A DNA stretch of 64,000 nt from Lethocerus indicus (lineage: Eukaryota; Arthropoda; Insecta; Hemiptera; Belostomatidae). This document shows, piece by piece, positions 12,640-25,599 of the stretch (positions within the stretch are counted from its first letter, which is position 1; each line of letters opens with the position of its first letter). The notes beneath the pieces were generated by a model. It ran no database searches and was not told the DNA's origin. It saw nothing but the letters and a program-made list of their open reading frames with translations. The position numbers were made by a program, and so were the translations under genes. The stretch lies in assembly GCA_019843655.1 (NCBI GenBank), contig JACDQD010000010.1:4137637-4201636 (forward strand), given 5' to 3'.

Positions 12640-14090
12640 AATAGGTATTTTATTATTAGTTGATTAGTTGGTCGGGGAGGGGTTGCAATATTATCACTCA
12701 GGCTAATTTCGCTTATTAGGTTCTACATTAGAACTGTTGGAGTGATAGTTTTTGCGAAATTTCAACATTTATTCTTTTTATAAATTGACCAAATTGTATA
12801 TCACTTTGTGTAAATAAGGACCCGCGTAACTGCAGTTCGTGTTTGGTGCTACCCCGGATAGGGAAGATCTTCGGCGTAGAGTATTGTGTGTAATTGGGCG
12901 GAGCTCGGCACGGATTGGGTCGGGTAAATCGAAGGTCCTAATTGACAATATTGGCATTTATCGATAGCTAATTAATAGCCGGTTAATTAGTAGCGGGCGA
13001 GGGGGTTGCAGTGGGGGCGGGGGTAACTTTACACAGGGGACAGCCAATCACATCCCGAACCCAGATATGAACCCCGAGTAGCTAAGTTTTGGCAACAGAC
13101 CCATGTGCAAATCTATAGATTCTTAACTATCCTAACTATTGCACTTAAAAGCAACAAAACGAGGTAGGAGAAATAGAATTTAAGAATAAACGAATGTAAA
13201 ATTTTATTGGACATGTATTATAAATTCGTGTCATCATCACGAATCAAGAATCATATATTACATTAAATATTAACTGTTTGTTACAATAATGATTGCAGTG
13301 AATTTTAATACAATTGTAATAATTACTAATAGCCTTTCTTGTTTTCCTACAATATTTAAGGCGTAAATTTATAGAATTAAACTTCACACAAAGTGACCAG
13401 ATGTCTTAAATTTACTTTCTATGCAGAATAATTGTATGTTAATTAGAATCTTGCCAGTCGCTTCGATTTATGCTCACTTCGAGTAAATTTATGCGCTTTT
13501 TAAAGTAATCTTAATTAGTGGCAGTGGACTAATGGAGGCGCAGTTAAGAGGTAATAAAGCAGTTTAAAATTATGGGGTCCGGCATGATATTACACAACAT
13601 TTTTGCCTCCACAATTTCAGTGGTAATTACCTGGCCTTATCAATTACTGATATTACTGTAATCATTCGGCATTAATAATATTCCCAATGCCCAATGTTTT
13701 TGGTTGGTTTTCCAAAATTGATAGTGTCTTTTGTATTATTCATGTTGTAGACACACGTATATAATCTACAATACACATCAAAATCAAATTTTCCAATTTC
13801 CAAGTACTGCGAACTGGCCTCGAGTTAGAAACCTATTTAAGTTTTATGAATTTCCATATTTCTTTATATTTTCTGTCGAGCTCCACAGCGACAGTGCCAT
13901 GCTAAACAGTGTCAAAACCTTATTTATGGTTGTAACCATCTGAGCTTAATATCCTTTCATTTCCCAATGATTATTATTATTTCACATATTATTGTACATA
14001 CAAACAGTCCCGCGTTTAATGACTGAGCATTTTTAATTTATCAATTTTTTTTCATTAGGTATAAAAGTTGGCCCAGAGATCACCTCACAT
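12640..14090. other. AT-rich unique sequence
   Basis: One GC-rich patch near 12980-13040 (GGGGGCGGGGG); otherwise nothing supported. Confidence 0.4.
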
Positions 14091-14103
14091 GTTAAAACAT
14101 GTC

Positions 14104-14222
14104 AAAAGCGCCATCATTGGGTGGTTTCTTTGTCGTGACTAACACGCCGAAATAAATACATGTATCAATTTTACCCATAACTGTATAGGTTGATTGTGCA
14201 AAAATAAAACAGTTAAAAAAAA
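14104..14222 (+). repeat. dispersed repeat family 2, copy A
   Basis: Seen: AGCGCCATCATTGGGTGG, TTTCTTTGTCGTGACTAACA and later TACCCATAACTGTATAGG, ending in an A-rich tail. It matches 52857-52980 over about 110 bp at roughly 70 percent by eye. It is preceded by a short inverted repeat ACATGT/ACATGT near 14088-14103. No coding capacity; the A-rich end suggests a SINE-like or other non-autonomous element, but no Pol III boxes were identified. Confidence 0.5.
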
Positions 14223-14454
14223 AGGTATAAAAGTGATACTGCTGCCATAAGAATGTACATTACTCTACACAATAGTTAATGTGAACTGTGTACAACTCGT
14301 ATGAAGATCTTCTCGGGGCATTTGCATTTTTGGTTTTATAGCCAGGACGAATTTCAAAAGACAACCTCCGTAAGACGGCCGTAAAGACGTTGAATAATAT
14401 AGTGAAATCCGCGCTTTTTGCGACAAAGAGACTTAGTTAAGCACGGTGCTAGTC

Positions 14455-15985
14455 CTCCTCCTACATTGAGGGGGGGTGGAGCGTGGGAGCAAGAGCCGAG
14501 CACGCCCATCCCAGCAAAGGTCAGATAACTCCATAACCACTCAGCTTAGCTTCGCTTTTTTGTTTCCCCTCCCGCCTCCCTTTTTACAAAGGCTGACAAC
14601 ATTTGTCCAGAAAACTGAGGATTTCCACCGGGCGGTAAGATTAATGTCAGGCGTGAGCCAATCGGCCCGATCTCCGGGAAGAATTGGCAGTCGCTGCCAG
14701 ATTAAACTCGGATCAACTTTACTAAGCGCATTACCGCCCCTCCCACCCATATTGATATTAGATTTTCATTAAATCGGCCAAAGAAGGACTTGCACCGCTT
14801 TTCCGCAAAGTTTTCCGAAGTGGGCGGCGAGTGTTCCGAGCAATTAGGTCGTCCGCCGAATGCTAATTACAAAGATGAGTTCAGGAAACTTTGCCGTGGA
14901 ATGTGGGACGCGCTTCCTTCATACGGCGTGAATAGTCGTCACGCATCTTGATTTCACATTTTTATGAAAGGGTTAAAATCGAGAAAATTATAATATGGCG
15001 GAAGATTGCAATGCAATAGAACTACCTTTAACAGAGTCTGTTGCAGGCAACATGAGGCCATTATGTTCACCGGTGTAGACAGCTTTTATTTTTAGATCAT
15101 TCTAAGCATGTGTGAAAGTTTTGCTCTCAAGAATGCCCGGCGGTTGGTTCTTTAACCTTTCATTGTGAATTAATTTATTCCTCTTCATCATACCGATGTA
15201 GGTAGTAATGATGAAATGGACGATGAAATAAATTTCCCAGTTCCAGTTCCCACCCACCACATCGGAAATTCGAAAATTAAAAAGAAAATACGAACGATGA
15301 TCTAAGAGGAACAATATTTAATATTCCTTAAATGAATCTAATAAATTTATTTTGCTACTCTCATTCTATCTTTGGTTAAGTTAGAAGTGCGAGAGGAAGT
15401 TTTAGCGGCTGGGAGTGGAAAGCGGCCCACACGTGTATCACAAAATAGGCCTTCGGACAAAAGGTCAAAAAGGGGACACCGCCGACGACTGGGGGCCCCC
15501 ATTGTCCCGCCCGTTAAATGCACTCAACAAGAAAAACGGCCGCATCAGAGGCCTCCATTGTAGATGCGTCTCTCTCTCTCTCTCTATCTCTCCCTCTCGC
15601 CCTCGCCGCCGCGGCACGGTATCGCCCCGTCCTTGTCCCACCGGAGACAAAGAGTTCATAAAGCGAGCCCCGGAGTAATTAAGCGGTGAAAAGAATTTCA
15701 GAGGAGGATCCACTTCATCGCCCCTTCCTTCTATTATCGGTCGGAATTAATGCGTGTAAACGGTACTTGCTCCAGACGCCTTCCGAGAAGCCTTCACAAC
15801 CGCCCGAGACCAACATTACCCACTCTCCTCTCTTAAACGAAGATATTAAACCGGCAGAGATATGCGTGAAATCGCCCTCCGCAGCATGTTCGGCTTGTTG
15901 TAGAAGAAATATTATATGGTACCAAATCGTCTGTATTCACATTCACCCGAGCGAAGGATTTTTCCCAAATGAACAATATTAAAAA
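14455..15985. other. GC-rich islands
   Basis: Islands at 14455-14900 and 15400-15960 separated by AT-rich DNA. CT microsatellite inside the second. No recognisable protein in either strand. Confidence 0.4.
15569..15600 (+). repeat. (CT)n microsatellite
   Basis: Interrupted CT run inside the island 15400-15960. Confidence 0.9.
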
Positions 15986-17990
15986 CAGAAATCACGGCCA
16001 GAATCTTGGAAAAGATGTAAGAGTATGTCACCAATTCGACATTACAATAAGGATATTCTTAAAAACATGTGAAGCTCATTAAAAATGAAAAATAACTGAA
16101 TTTTTTTTACCAGAACTCTAATTATTATAATTATATTTAAAATTAAAAGTTTTCTATTATTTAAATCATACTAAATATACTATTTTTGTTGATCATCTCA
16201 ATGTAAGCCTGAAGCGGAAGTTCAACTTGTTGAAAAACACTGTTCTAAGGCCTAGCCAATATTAAGAAACTTCCTTCCCGAACTCCTTTAACAAGAAATC
16301 ACTTGAAAACCATTTTCTGACAGTAAAGACTTGGGAAACATTTCGCGAGTGGTCAGGTAATTAGAGGTTTCTGTTACCGAATGAGATGGAAAACAATAAA
16401 TAATTAATGCGCCGATGACAAGGGAATGTATGGAAGCGTTAACTGGCTGTCTATAACACTTCCTTTGGTCTTATCTGACAATACTGCGTATAATTATTGC
16501 AACGGTAAAGCTGACCAGTTGTTGTCACATGACTGACGTGCGTCTGATCAAGGTTGGAAGAACGTCGTTATCATTATACGGAGCATGTCGGTGATAACAC
16601 CAAAGGATATGTCAACTGGAATTCACAGCGTATAAGCCAGTCAGGCATACGAGCTTAACAACTTATTCTTCCTCGTCATTGCGGGCTCAATCATGGCGGC
16701 GAGTCCTCCTCAGGCATACTTCTGAGCAAAGCCCCCAAGTTGAAAATAAGCGGTATTATTTCGAAATTACCCTTACCGTTTATACCGCGAGTAGGCCCAG
16801 AGAGCTGCGCCACGTCGGAAAAAAGATAAATTAAGACTGGGCTGAGGTAAATGAAGACGGGAGGATGATGGCGGCGGTAAATGTCCATAAATAAAATATC
16901 CGAAAGAGCAATAACTCCGGCCGTTTGTGGGCAATTAAAAGTCGTATTCTTGAAAGATAATTTACAACCCTTTTAATAACTAACGAGCCCCTCTACATTT
17001 CTCTCTATTCCTTCTCTCTCCTTCGTTCTTTCTCTCTTCCTCCGCTGGCGTCTCTTTCTCCAGATAAGGTTGTAACCCGCCGCTTCACCCCCTTCCGCCC
17101 GACGTTTCTGTATTACAAAGAATTAAACTTCCACTTTATCTGCCTTATGGGACTACATTCCTTGGACGAAAATTCTCCAACTCATAAAATAGCGTTCATA
17201 AACGCCAGTTTATATAGGAATTACAATGGTCCGGTTATTGGGCTAAATCCAACCTATAAGACAGCTCATTAAACACGTACACATAACAATTGAAACCACG
17301 GATAATCAAAACTAATTGAGCGATGTTTATACAACTTTAGTTCTCGGGTTTTAATGTAAATTTTCCCGACTATCACAACAATATTGTAAAAAATTCATGT
17401 TTAGTGTATTATAATATTTAAGTATATATATGTGGAAAGGCCAATAGACCGGTATGCATGTAGGAACCACCATTTGTATATCGTTTTATCGATGTATCAT
17501 TTGTATTCAATGAAATAAAACTTGTTTGTATTTATTTGTTTATACAATTGCATGTAATGGACACATACTTTTGCGTGATTAACGTGAATTAGGAATTTGT
17601 CTAAGTCCAGCCTTGGATCTCAAATTGGCCCCCCCAACAGGGAAGAATTTACAACAAGTTTAACAAAATAAACGGACAACTTCATTGTTAAATTCATGAC
17701 ATAATGGCACCTCCCTCCGGGGTCTGCCGTTAGGTTGAGACTTTATTTGCATATTTTAGCTGGTAGCCGGTTTTGTTAAACTGCAGAGGACTCATTTTGA
17801 GACACAATAAAAGAAGAATCGCTGCTTAAAGTACTATTTTAACGGGTTTATAGATCTGAAATACATTTTTAAAATTTGTTTTAACCCGCTTTGCGGAATC
17901 GATATTCCGTAGGAGTGTTAATTTAATAAAAAAATGGAATGTACCCTATAGATTTGATGCACGAGTTTCGATGTTATTAACCCGGTGTGA
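15986..17990. other. AT-rich unique sequence
   Basis: Moderate CpG patches at 16680-16880 and 17040-17110; a CT-rich tract near 17000-17050. No gene. Confidence 0.4.
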
Positions 17991-18829
17991 CGGGGAAGCA
18001 TTGTTTTTCTAAAATAATTCCTTGCGTTAATTACGTCTTTACCTCGCCCGACTAGAGGCCCAAGAGGCCTTTCTTCATCGGGAACGAACGCATAATTAAG
18101 AATGAGGCGGTAAAGGACATCGAAGATGAGAGATTTAAACGTGTGGGTGGCAGGAAACTGAGTGTCCGCGACTGTGGCTCCGGTCTTTCCCACGCCCCCG
18201 CTACAACCCCAATTATCCCCGGGTGGACGGGGGCATAACACGACGGTATTTCACCCCACGCAATTTCAGCATGTTCCATCGGAGCATGTAAGGTACTGCC
18301 GTCGTACTAGTCATGACTATGACCAGTTAATATAACGGAAGAGTAATAGCTGTAAGGGCGCAAGAAATCTTGGAAAGGACCTCCGGCTTGTTTGGACTCC
18401 GGCTACACTGTTTCAGAATTTCTATTAATTCTCCCGTAGTATTTACATAATTAATATGTTCATTAAGTACGTAATTAATAATTGTGATTTAAGAGTTTGC
18501 CATATACAGGAAACTATTTTGTTACACTTTCTCAAGGTAAGGTCCATGTCCGACCGCTTATTACCAATCTATAAAGGGGATGGGATATAAAAATAGTAAT
18601 CAAACGATGACACGAGAGAGATTATTCGTTTGTATTCATCCTAGGTTATCACCTAAGGGCGGTCATTACTCCCGATTTATCGACATCTAGAGACCAGACA
18701 TCTAAACAAGAATTTTCAGTTTGCCTCATCCCTGGCAAGATCCTTATCAGGGATCGTAGCTGGATATGTACACATAGATGCAAAACGAACTCAATGAAGA
18801 ACTAGACTCGTGTAGGAATGGTATGTGAT

Positions 18830-19560
18830 AAACCCCCCATTGCGTTGTGCCTAACGTTGTGACTAACGAGACGGTCGACGCCGCTCCACAGACTGCAAAG
18901 TACAACGAGGATTATATAAAGTAAACGCTTATAGCTTATTAAATCGCACTCTCATTGCGAAAACCTGATTGCGGAGAACACGACTTGGCGAACGGTTCTC
19001 ACCGGGGAACGAGGCCTGTCTAATAACCGAGGATCCTAAACGCCCGGCGTATAATTGTGTGCAGAGACTCGCAATTTGGTTTTATTAAACAATTGCCGGG
19101 TAATACCGGTGGAATGAAGCCCCGAGCCTGGGAAGATTTTTAAGGGGAACGTTTAACGCCGGGCGATACTTTCTGCCGGCAGTATAATTGGCGGCGTTTA
19201 AGACGCGGTCACGAACTTGGGACCCGAGTATTAACCTCTCCCGGGTTCGGTATTACGGGTGGATTTTATTTTTTGAAGAAGCGGTGCCGGTACCGCCAAT
19301 TAGAAGTAGGCCGGCCCTCGCGGGATCACGGTAATTTCATCCGCTCCAAGGAGGGGCATCCGTCATTATCTCCGGATACGAGAGCCCACGGTTTTCGCTT
19401 TATAGTCGGATGAGTTTACAGCGATCGGTAATTATAAAACGGCGGCGGGTAATTCACCCGTGCAATATTCCGCCCTTACAAAGCGTGTTATTGGTCCGGC
19501 CCGTAATACGGAGGTCGGCTTTCCCGGCCGGCTCTTACGATAACGACTGCCCGACCTCCA
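18830..19560. other. largest CpG-rich island of the left half
   Basis: About 730 bp with many CpG, repeated CCGG/GCCGG and ATTA/AATTA cores and the nested dyad at 19155-19198. The mix of CpG and homeodomain-like cores would fit a developmental enhancer or Polycomb-type element; inference only. Confidence 0.45.
19155..19198. other. nested dyad symmetry
   Basis: Seen: CTGCCGGCAG (19173-19182) is a 10-bp palindrome, enclosed by AACGCC (19155-19160) and GGCGTT (19193-19198). Lies in the largest CpG-rich island, 18830-19560. Confidence 0.45.
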
Positions 19561-20288
19561 CAGCCCAGCTACAAATATTATATATACAATACACATATCG
19601 TTGCACAATTCTGCTACCGCGTCAAAATTAAAGCTGTAGAACATTGATTATAAAGACTCTCATTTAGCCCTCACGATGTTACATTCATTTTTTGTGTTCA
19701 TTCACAGGATACATCACTGTTTCATAACCCAAGAATGTGGTAATATATGTGACCAATTTTACTGCAGGAATATAAAGACACATGAACACTCGTTACTAGA
19801 AGATGTAAGCATAATTAATAAATTATAATCACCAATGATTATATTCATTCTTTTTAAAGCGTCTCCTCAATTCACTCCTCAGTAGGACTAGTTTTTTGTA
19901 TTCGTTCTCAGAACTCTAAAATCGGAATTTAACGATTTTCCTGAGCAAGATCCTGGAGGGTGTACCTCTGTGCTTGGAGTCACAGTAATAGTGAAAGCTA
20001 TATCGACATTGAAAAATACATCACTACATTATTGGCGGTATAATGGTCCTCTAAGCATGGCGAGAGGCCGATAACGGCCAGTGGCGGAATTAATATTTTT
20101 TTTAAATTAATGAAAATGACCTAATGTAATTGTTTGCAGAGTGTTTTAAGTTTGAAAATCGCCCGGGATTATATTTGGAAAACCCTCGCACTAAAAAAAA
20201 TACCTTAAATGAAATAGAGAAACGGACAAATAAATTAGTTTTGGGTTTGCCGTGAGCGAGGGGGGGCACGTGGCCTAGGGCCCGGTCC

Positions 20289-20340
20289 CGAAGAAGATGA
20301 AGAAGAGGAGGAAGACGAAGAGGAGGCCGGAGAGAGGAAA
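20289..20340 (+). repeat. GA-rich polypurine tract
   Basis: AAG/GAG-rich purine run within the island 20230-20530; creates an artificial open frame on the minus strand. Confidence 0.8.
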
Positions 20341-20411
20341 ATAAATTGGTTTGGGAGAAGCGAAAGAAAGAATAATAGGGGAGTGGTGCGGGTCCGGGCC
20401 ATAGCTCGGGG

Positions 20412-20450
20412 GGGCTACCGGCCGGTGCTACCGGGCTGTGCCGGTAGCCC
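20412..20450. other. GC-rich hairpin, 11-bp perfect arms
   Basis: Seen: GGGCTACCGGC (20412-20422) and its exact complement GCCGGTAGCCC (20440-20450) with a 17-nt loop that itself contains GCTACCGG. It could be a structured RNA element or overlapping inverted factor sites; nothing else identifies it. Confidence 0.6.
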
Positions 20451-22899
20451 TCACACGCTCGGCCCACCTTTCACTTCTAACCCGACCGTCGACGGCGTAA
20501 CATCTGCTCGCCATCACTCCACACATACACACACCCACACACCGACCATTTACACCACCAGGGATACGACCAGTGTCCGCTACAATTTTATTAATCCACT
20601 ACTTCCCTCAGCAAATTAGAAAAAATTACCAATAAAACCGGGCGGCATTCCTTCCCGAGTTATAGGACCCATTAAAATTATCTTCAAATTCATAAGTGTC
20701 TTTAATGCCAATTGGACTAGAGTTGTATATGTGGCATTCAAAGTACGGTTCCCTGTCAAGAGTGTCCAATTTTTCAAAGTACGTCTTTGGGGGTGGTGGC
20801 TTTGTCAATTGCTATTCGGGGTTCGAGTTTGCAGTCCTCCACCTACGACCGACATCGATTTCCCTTTCCCTTTCAGCCAGTATTTCTGAGACTGCTCGAT
20901 CCCGGTTCAATGTTTCAAGTCAAAGAGTAAAATGTGATGCACTAACTAAATAAAATGTGCTGCGATGAAAGAAAACTCACAATCGGGCACCTACGCAAAG
21001 TTGTCGGGGCAGTTTGGTTGTAAAACAACGTTTTTCCGACCAAAAGTACACTCAAAACTTTGCTAACAGTATACAAAGCGAATCACAACACTGCATTAGT
21101 AAGCGTGGACGAATATATAATGAGCGAATATCATACACGTACGGAGATAGTTTTTCATAATTATTAATTAAGCTTTTCGGGGAACAGGACAAATGAGGCT
21201 CCATTGTTTTTCTTATATTCTCATTACTGGTCTGGCACTTCGGTATCATGTTTGTTTTCCATTATTGTCGACGGTCTGTTTCTAGCTCTGTTGTTTTTGT
21301 AAGTTTTCTTAATTTGCCTTATTTGTAATGAGCGCACATCAGTTTTAACAGTAGGTATTCGTGGTTCGATTTTGAAATTGTCTAGAAGTGAAGTATTATT
21401 TTTAATAATTCCGGACATTTCCGGTACTTATATTCACAGGTATTGCAATGGAGAAATACTGAGAGACGGGTGGGCGAGTGTTACTGGTGTATACCCTAGG
21501 TAGATTCGTTAAGCGGTCGGGTTTAGTGTCGTCGGTATTGTGTTGGTTTAGCTGGGATGATGAGGTGGGCAAGCGCGGTCGAATGTCAATTAGGGCAATT
21601 TTCGGGCTGTTGATTTTGGTGCGGGGTTGTTTCTCGGGCAGGGTTTGGACCCCGGCCATTGTTTTCCGGGCATTATCTCGCCCACCCCCCACACGGACGC
21701 TTGTTTCCCGTGTGGATTCTGTGCGTGGTCGGAGTGTGTGAATTATTCACCGAGCGGCGGGCTCTGGCCGGCAGAGAGGATCCGGGTGCGGGGAAATTGG
21801 CCGGCGGACCGATCAGCCCGGATTAGACGGATATTCCATGCAGATGCCGTCCACTGTGTTCGTATCGCGAAATAAACCCGTCGGGTCGAATACAGAGGAG
21901 GCTTTGATGACAACACTTTGTTGATAATTTAAATGCCAATTTAAAAACGCTATAATTATTTATGTCTCCCCAAAATATTTTCAACATTTCTTGGTATCAT
22001 ACGGATATCCTATCTGCTCACTAGGGAGACTACATAAATAGTTACTTACTTACTTTTTTACCAGCTTCTTTCTATTGGCTGGAAATAAAATGGATAACTA
22101 AGAAAATTTTGTTCTACGGGGACCAAATTACAAGGTGTATAATTCGTAACGTCCGGCGGCAATTCTCGAAGAATATTAATGTCAATAATTTCCGACTGTT
22201 CAAAACGTCCAGCCGTCGACCCTCATGTAAATTAAAGGTATCAAAAGAAGGAGGAAAAAAACGAAAGAAACGCCTGGTTGAATGAATAAAGAAGAGTGGA
22301 AAGGAAGGACGCCGGTGCCAACGGGGGTTTAGGGACATTTTTTGTGTAGAGCGAAGCATAGGAGAAGAATATCACCTCCGGCCATCGGAGCCGGTTCTTA
22401 ATTGAATGGCCGTCCGATTGAAGCCCCCTTCAGGAAGAAGAACAGCAGAGAAGAAAGGCAGGGTCCAGGAGATAGACGAATGAAGAAATCCTCGCTTCCT
22501 CTTGTGGGTTTCACTAATTTATAAACTCAAGTTACATGTTTCTAAATTTCTACCGATTGTGGCGTCCACAAAGAAAATCATTCATTGCAGTATGCACTCT
22601 TAAGATATTTGTGTTTTACGAGTGTGATTTCCTGTTGTCAATAATGCGCTATCAGTGCCCTATAAGTATCAGTAAAACATTTAGATTATAGTGACTCCTA
22701 TTGGGACCAAATAATGCCGAGCCTCTTGCAAACTTGGGCGGTAGTCGCTGCAGTATGTTGTAAAACTCTAATATTCAGGCAACTGAACATTTATCTGTAC
22801 AGTCTGGACATTCATATTTGGGTGAAGATAGGTTCGCTTCTTTCCCTGTTCCCGGTATTAGTTCAAGTGAGGTGTTTTTATTTTTGTTTCGTGCCCGAT

Positions 22900-23170
22900 G
22901 CGGATAATTTACTAAATTCTTTTCGGGAGTCCCACTCTAGAGTTAGACCGGCCTGCTAACCCGGGGGTTGGTGCCTGTCGGGCAGGTCGCCGCGATATAA
23001 AACCTGTCAAAAAGCGGCGTTATATAAAGTGCGAGGACGAAAGTAGTTTAGTACTCGGGTACAAAGTAGGGGCAAGGGGGGGGCGATGCCGATTTATTTG
23101 GGCCCCCGGGCCAGTCCAGTGGCCGGCCCTGCCACACCCCGCACACACACTCGACCCGGACACTAAATCT
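22900..23170. promoter_or_regulatory. CpG island with TATA-like motif
   Basis: Seen: GGCGTTATATAAAGTGCG at about 23016-23033, followed about 25 bp later by TTTAGTACTCGG, which loosely resembles an arthropod initiator. A related CGCGATATAAAACC lies just upstream. No transcript evidence; weak candidate for a plus-strand core promoter. Confidence 0.2.
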
Positions 23171-23984
23171 CTTCGCCGTTAAGAAATTTACAAGAGAAAC
23201 TCAATCTGATATAAATTGATACCGACATTCGGCCCAGCCATTAAGAATCAACCACAGGAATATAACTGTACACAAGGATATATACAAAGTTAGGAGTATT
23301 TCTATCTTGCAGGATGAAAGGATTTTTACAATCCATAAATAAATATTAAATTAAATTTTTGAGAAATTCAAATTTAATTATTAGATTTTTATATTCATAA
23401 CTGTCATCAAAAAACACGGTGAAATGTAAATACGAATATCAAAAATGTACTTGTGATTATACAGACTGTGGATTTCATTATTACAGAACGTCTTTCTGAC
23501 GCCTCTCATATTTTTTATTCTGCTTGTAGACGTGAGTTTTATGTTTATCCGCGGTACACAGTTCTGTTCGTCTGGGCACTGAGTCATTTCGGGAGCGCTT
23601 AAATAAAGGAGAAAATTGTTCCCAAAGTACTGGATACGATTTTTTTAATCCAGATTGTCATCGAAGTTTGTTGATACATTCAGTAATTCAGTTATTCTTT
23701 ATAATTTCGTAGCGCATGAATACATTATGAAGGTATTATGTTGTACAAAAATGTTCTCCCTATTATGATCCCTAGGAGAAACCTCTATCTGCACTATACA
23801 GAGAATTTCACATATCATTGAAGAACCCAAAAAGTCCTTCCAACTCTATAAGACTACGCGGATTTCTGTAAATAGTACATGGGCGAGAACGACATTCTAA
23901 AACCTCGAAAATAATACCTTTAGAATAAGTTTATATATTATAATATATATAGTGTTATTGGGTATATGTACTGTTGAATGTAAG

Positions 23985-24270
23985 AGTGGCCCGTGCCACT
24001 TAATGTAGATCCATCCTCTCCCCCTCCAGTGGTGGCTGGTATGGCCCAGAGCGCTACCGGTCTTCTAGCAACCCGTTTGACCCACTCTCTTTCAATCTCG
24101 GCCCACCGTGCTCTTAATAACGAAGCCAGCGAACAACAACTGCGCCAAGGAAAAGGATCCATTTTCATCATGACCAAGTTCATTGCTCAGCCTTTTACCT
24201 GGCCTCTAAGGTTCATCCGTTCTATTTTTGTACTGGTCTATAGCGCCGACGAAATTTCAAAATAAGTAAG
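23985..24270. other. unassigned segment open on both strands
   Basis: Composition differs from both the AT-rich background and the CpG islands. On the plus strand TCCATCCTCTCCCCCTCCAG ends at 24028 and would be a strong splice acceptor. Phase 1 then runs 28 codons (includes GGWYGPERYRSSSNPF) to a TAA; phase 2 is open to 24265. On the minus strand an 81-codon frame contains ARWAEIEREWVKRVARRP. One of these may be a relic of a transposon or an exon; I cannot choose. Confidence 0.25.
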
Positions 24271-24612
24271 ATTGTAATCAAGTCCAATACAGTTATAGAG
24301 GTCTAAGATATCTGGAATATCGCCGGCCTTGATTTACATTTAACCCCACACACCAAACGATTACACATCTCACAAGTAAGGAGTACAACCCAGGGGCTAC
24401 TTCGTTTATGTAAATTAATTTCTGTACATAGAGATTAAAGTATGTACAATACTAGATCGAACAATAGGGAAAATGATTAACCACGACTATATACAAGCAT
24501 CCTCATTGATCATTAATTTTTTGTATTCTTATCTTCACAATAATCGAACTCGTAGAAGCTATAGAACCTGTCCGTACTATGCAGCTAACAATTTTCAAGT
24601 CTTAAGAGTCCC

Positions 24613-24614
<2 letters not shown>

Positions 24615-24667
<53 letters not shown>
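24615..24667. repeat. (TA)n microsatellite
   Basis: About 26 TA units between AGTCCCAG and ATAAAAGTCGCC. Confidence 0.95.
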
Positions 24668-24671
<4 letters not shown>

Positions 24672-24814
24672 AAGTCGCCTTAGGGATTTACCAAGCGGAA
24701 TCATTAGATGAGGAGTATCGCTTATTCTGTTAAACCTCCCCCCGCCACTGCCCTCGCCCGTATTCAGCACGCCAAGAGAGGCAATCTGAGTGCGGTTTGT
24801 AGTCTGGGCCCTGG

Positions 24815-24860
24815 CATAAGGGGGATAATCTGTAAACATAAGGGGGATAATCTGTAAACA
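24815..24860 (+). repeat. 22-bp perfect tandem duplication
   Basis: Seen: unit CATAAGGGGGATAATCTG plus TAAA, present twice without a mismatch (24815-24836 and 24837-24858), then CA. The perfect identity implies a recent slippage or duplication event in an otherwise unique stretch. Confidence 0.9.
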
Positions 24861-25599
24861 CTGAGTTAAGCTTCAATTAGTGAATCAACCGGTAGCGGCA
24901 GTGCGATGTGGAGGCCACGCCTACTCCCACACCGGGGCCCCCATTGTTCACGCTACGCTCCGACCAGCCTTCTGAGCCCGAATCTTATTTATTTTACAGC
25001 CACTCGAATTTTCACGTTCTTTAATATTTATTAAATAAAGGTAATATACTGAATGTGATGATTTTGATACTATAACAAGTTAAATGTATACATTTTGAAA
25101 TCAACTCTGTTGTTATTACATCGAAACATTTGTTCCTTTTTATCATGCATCGTTTAACTCGAAATTCTTTCAACACGAAAAAATATTTCGGTCCCCGTGG
25201 TCTCGCGTGTTACGATATGTACTGTATCTTATTTTGGACGAAATTGGCAAGTGCAGGATTGCACACTTCGGGTTACGCGGGGTTGTTCGTGAAGGGTCGT
25301 AGATCTCCACCGTAATGGTCCTCCTCCCGAGCCGCGGAACAAATCATCGGACGGAACAAATAGAAATATAATTGGGTTTACGATTACGGGCCAAAAGGCG
25401 ATACTTCAAGTGCCCACTGTCCGCCTCCAGCACTGTCCGGGGCCTCGTTAATAGGCTCCGCTCCTTCTGCCTCTTAAATCTAATAGTGCTAACTAGGCGC
25501 TGGACGGGCCCCGACAATTTTTCAATGAGCCCGCCACCGAATGGCTCTCAGCTTCTGGGCCTTCGGACATAGCACGTGGCACAGCCGCTAATTTAAATA

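Larger units (their letters stand above)
20230..21900. other. two GC-rich islands
   Basis: 20230-20530 (polypurine tract, hairpin, short CA run at 20519-20543) and 21460-21900 (CpG-rich, GGCCGGC repeats). The region between is AT-rich and shows nothing. Confidence 0.4.

Noticed and set aside
20102..20467. 121-codon minus-strand open frame
   Set aside because: Produced by a polypurine tract and a GC-rich hairpin; no family resemblance.
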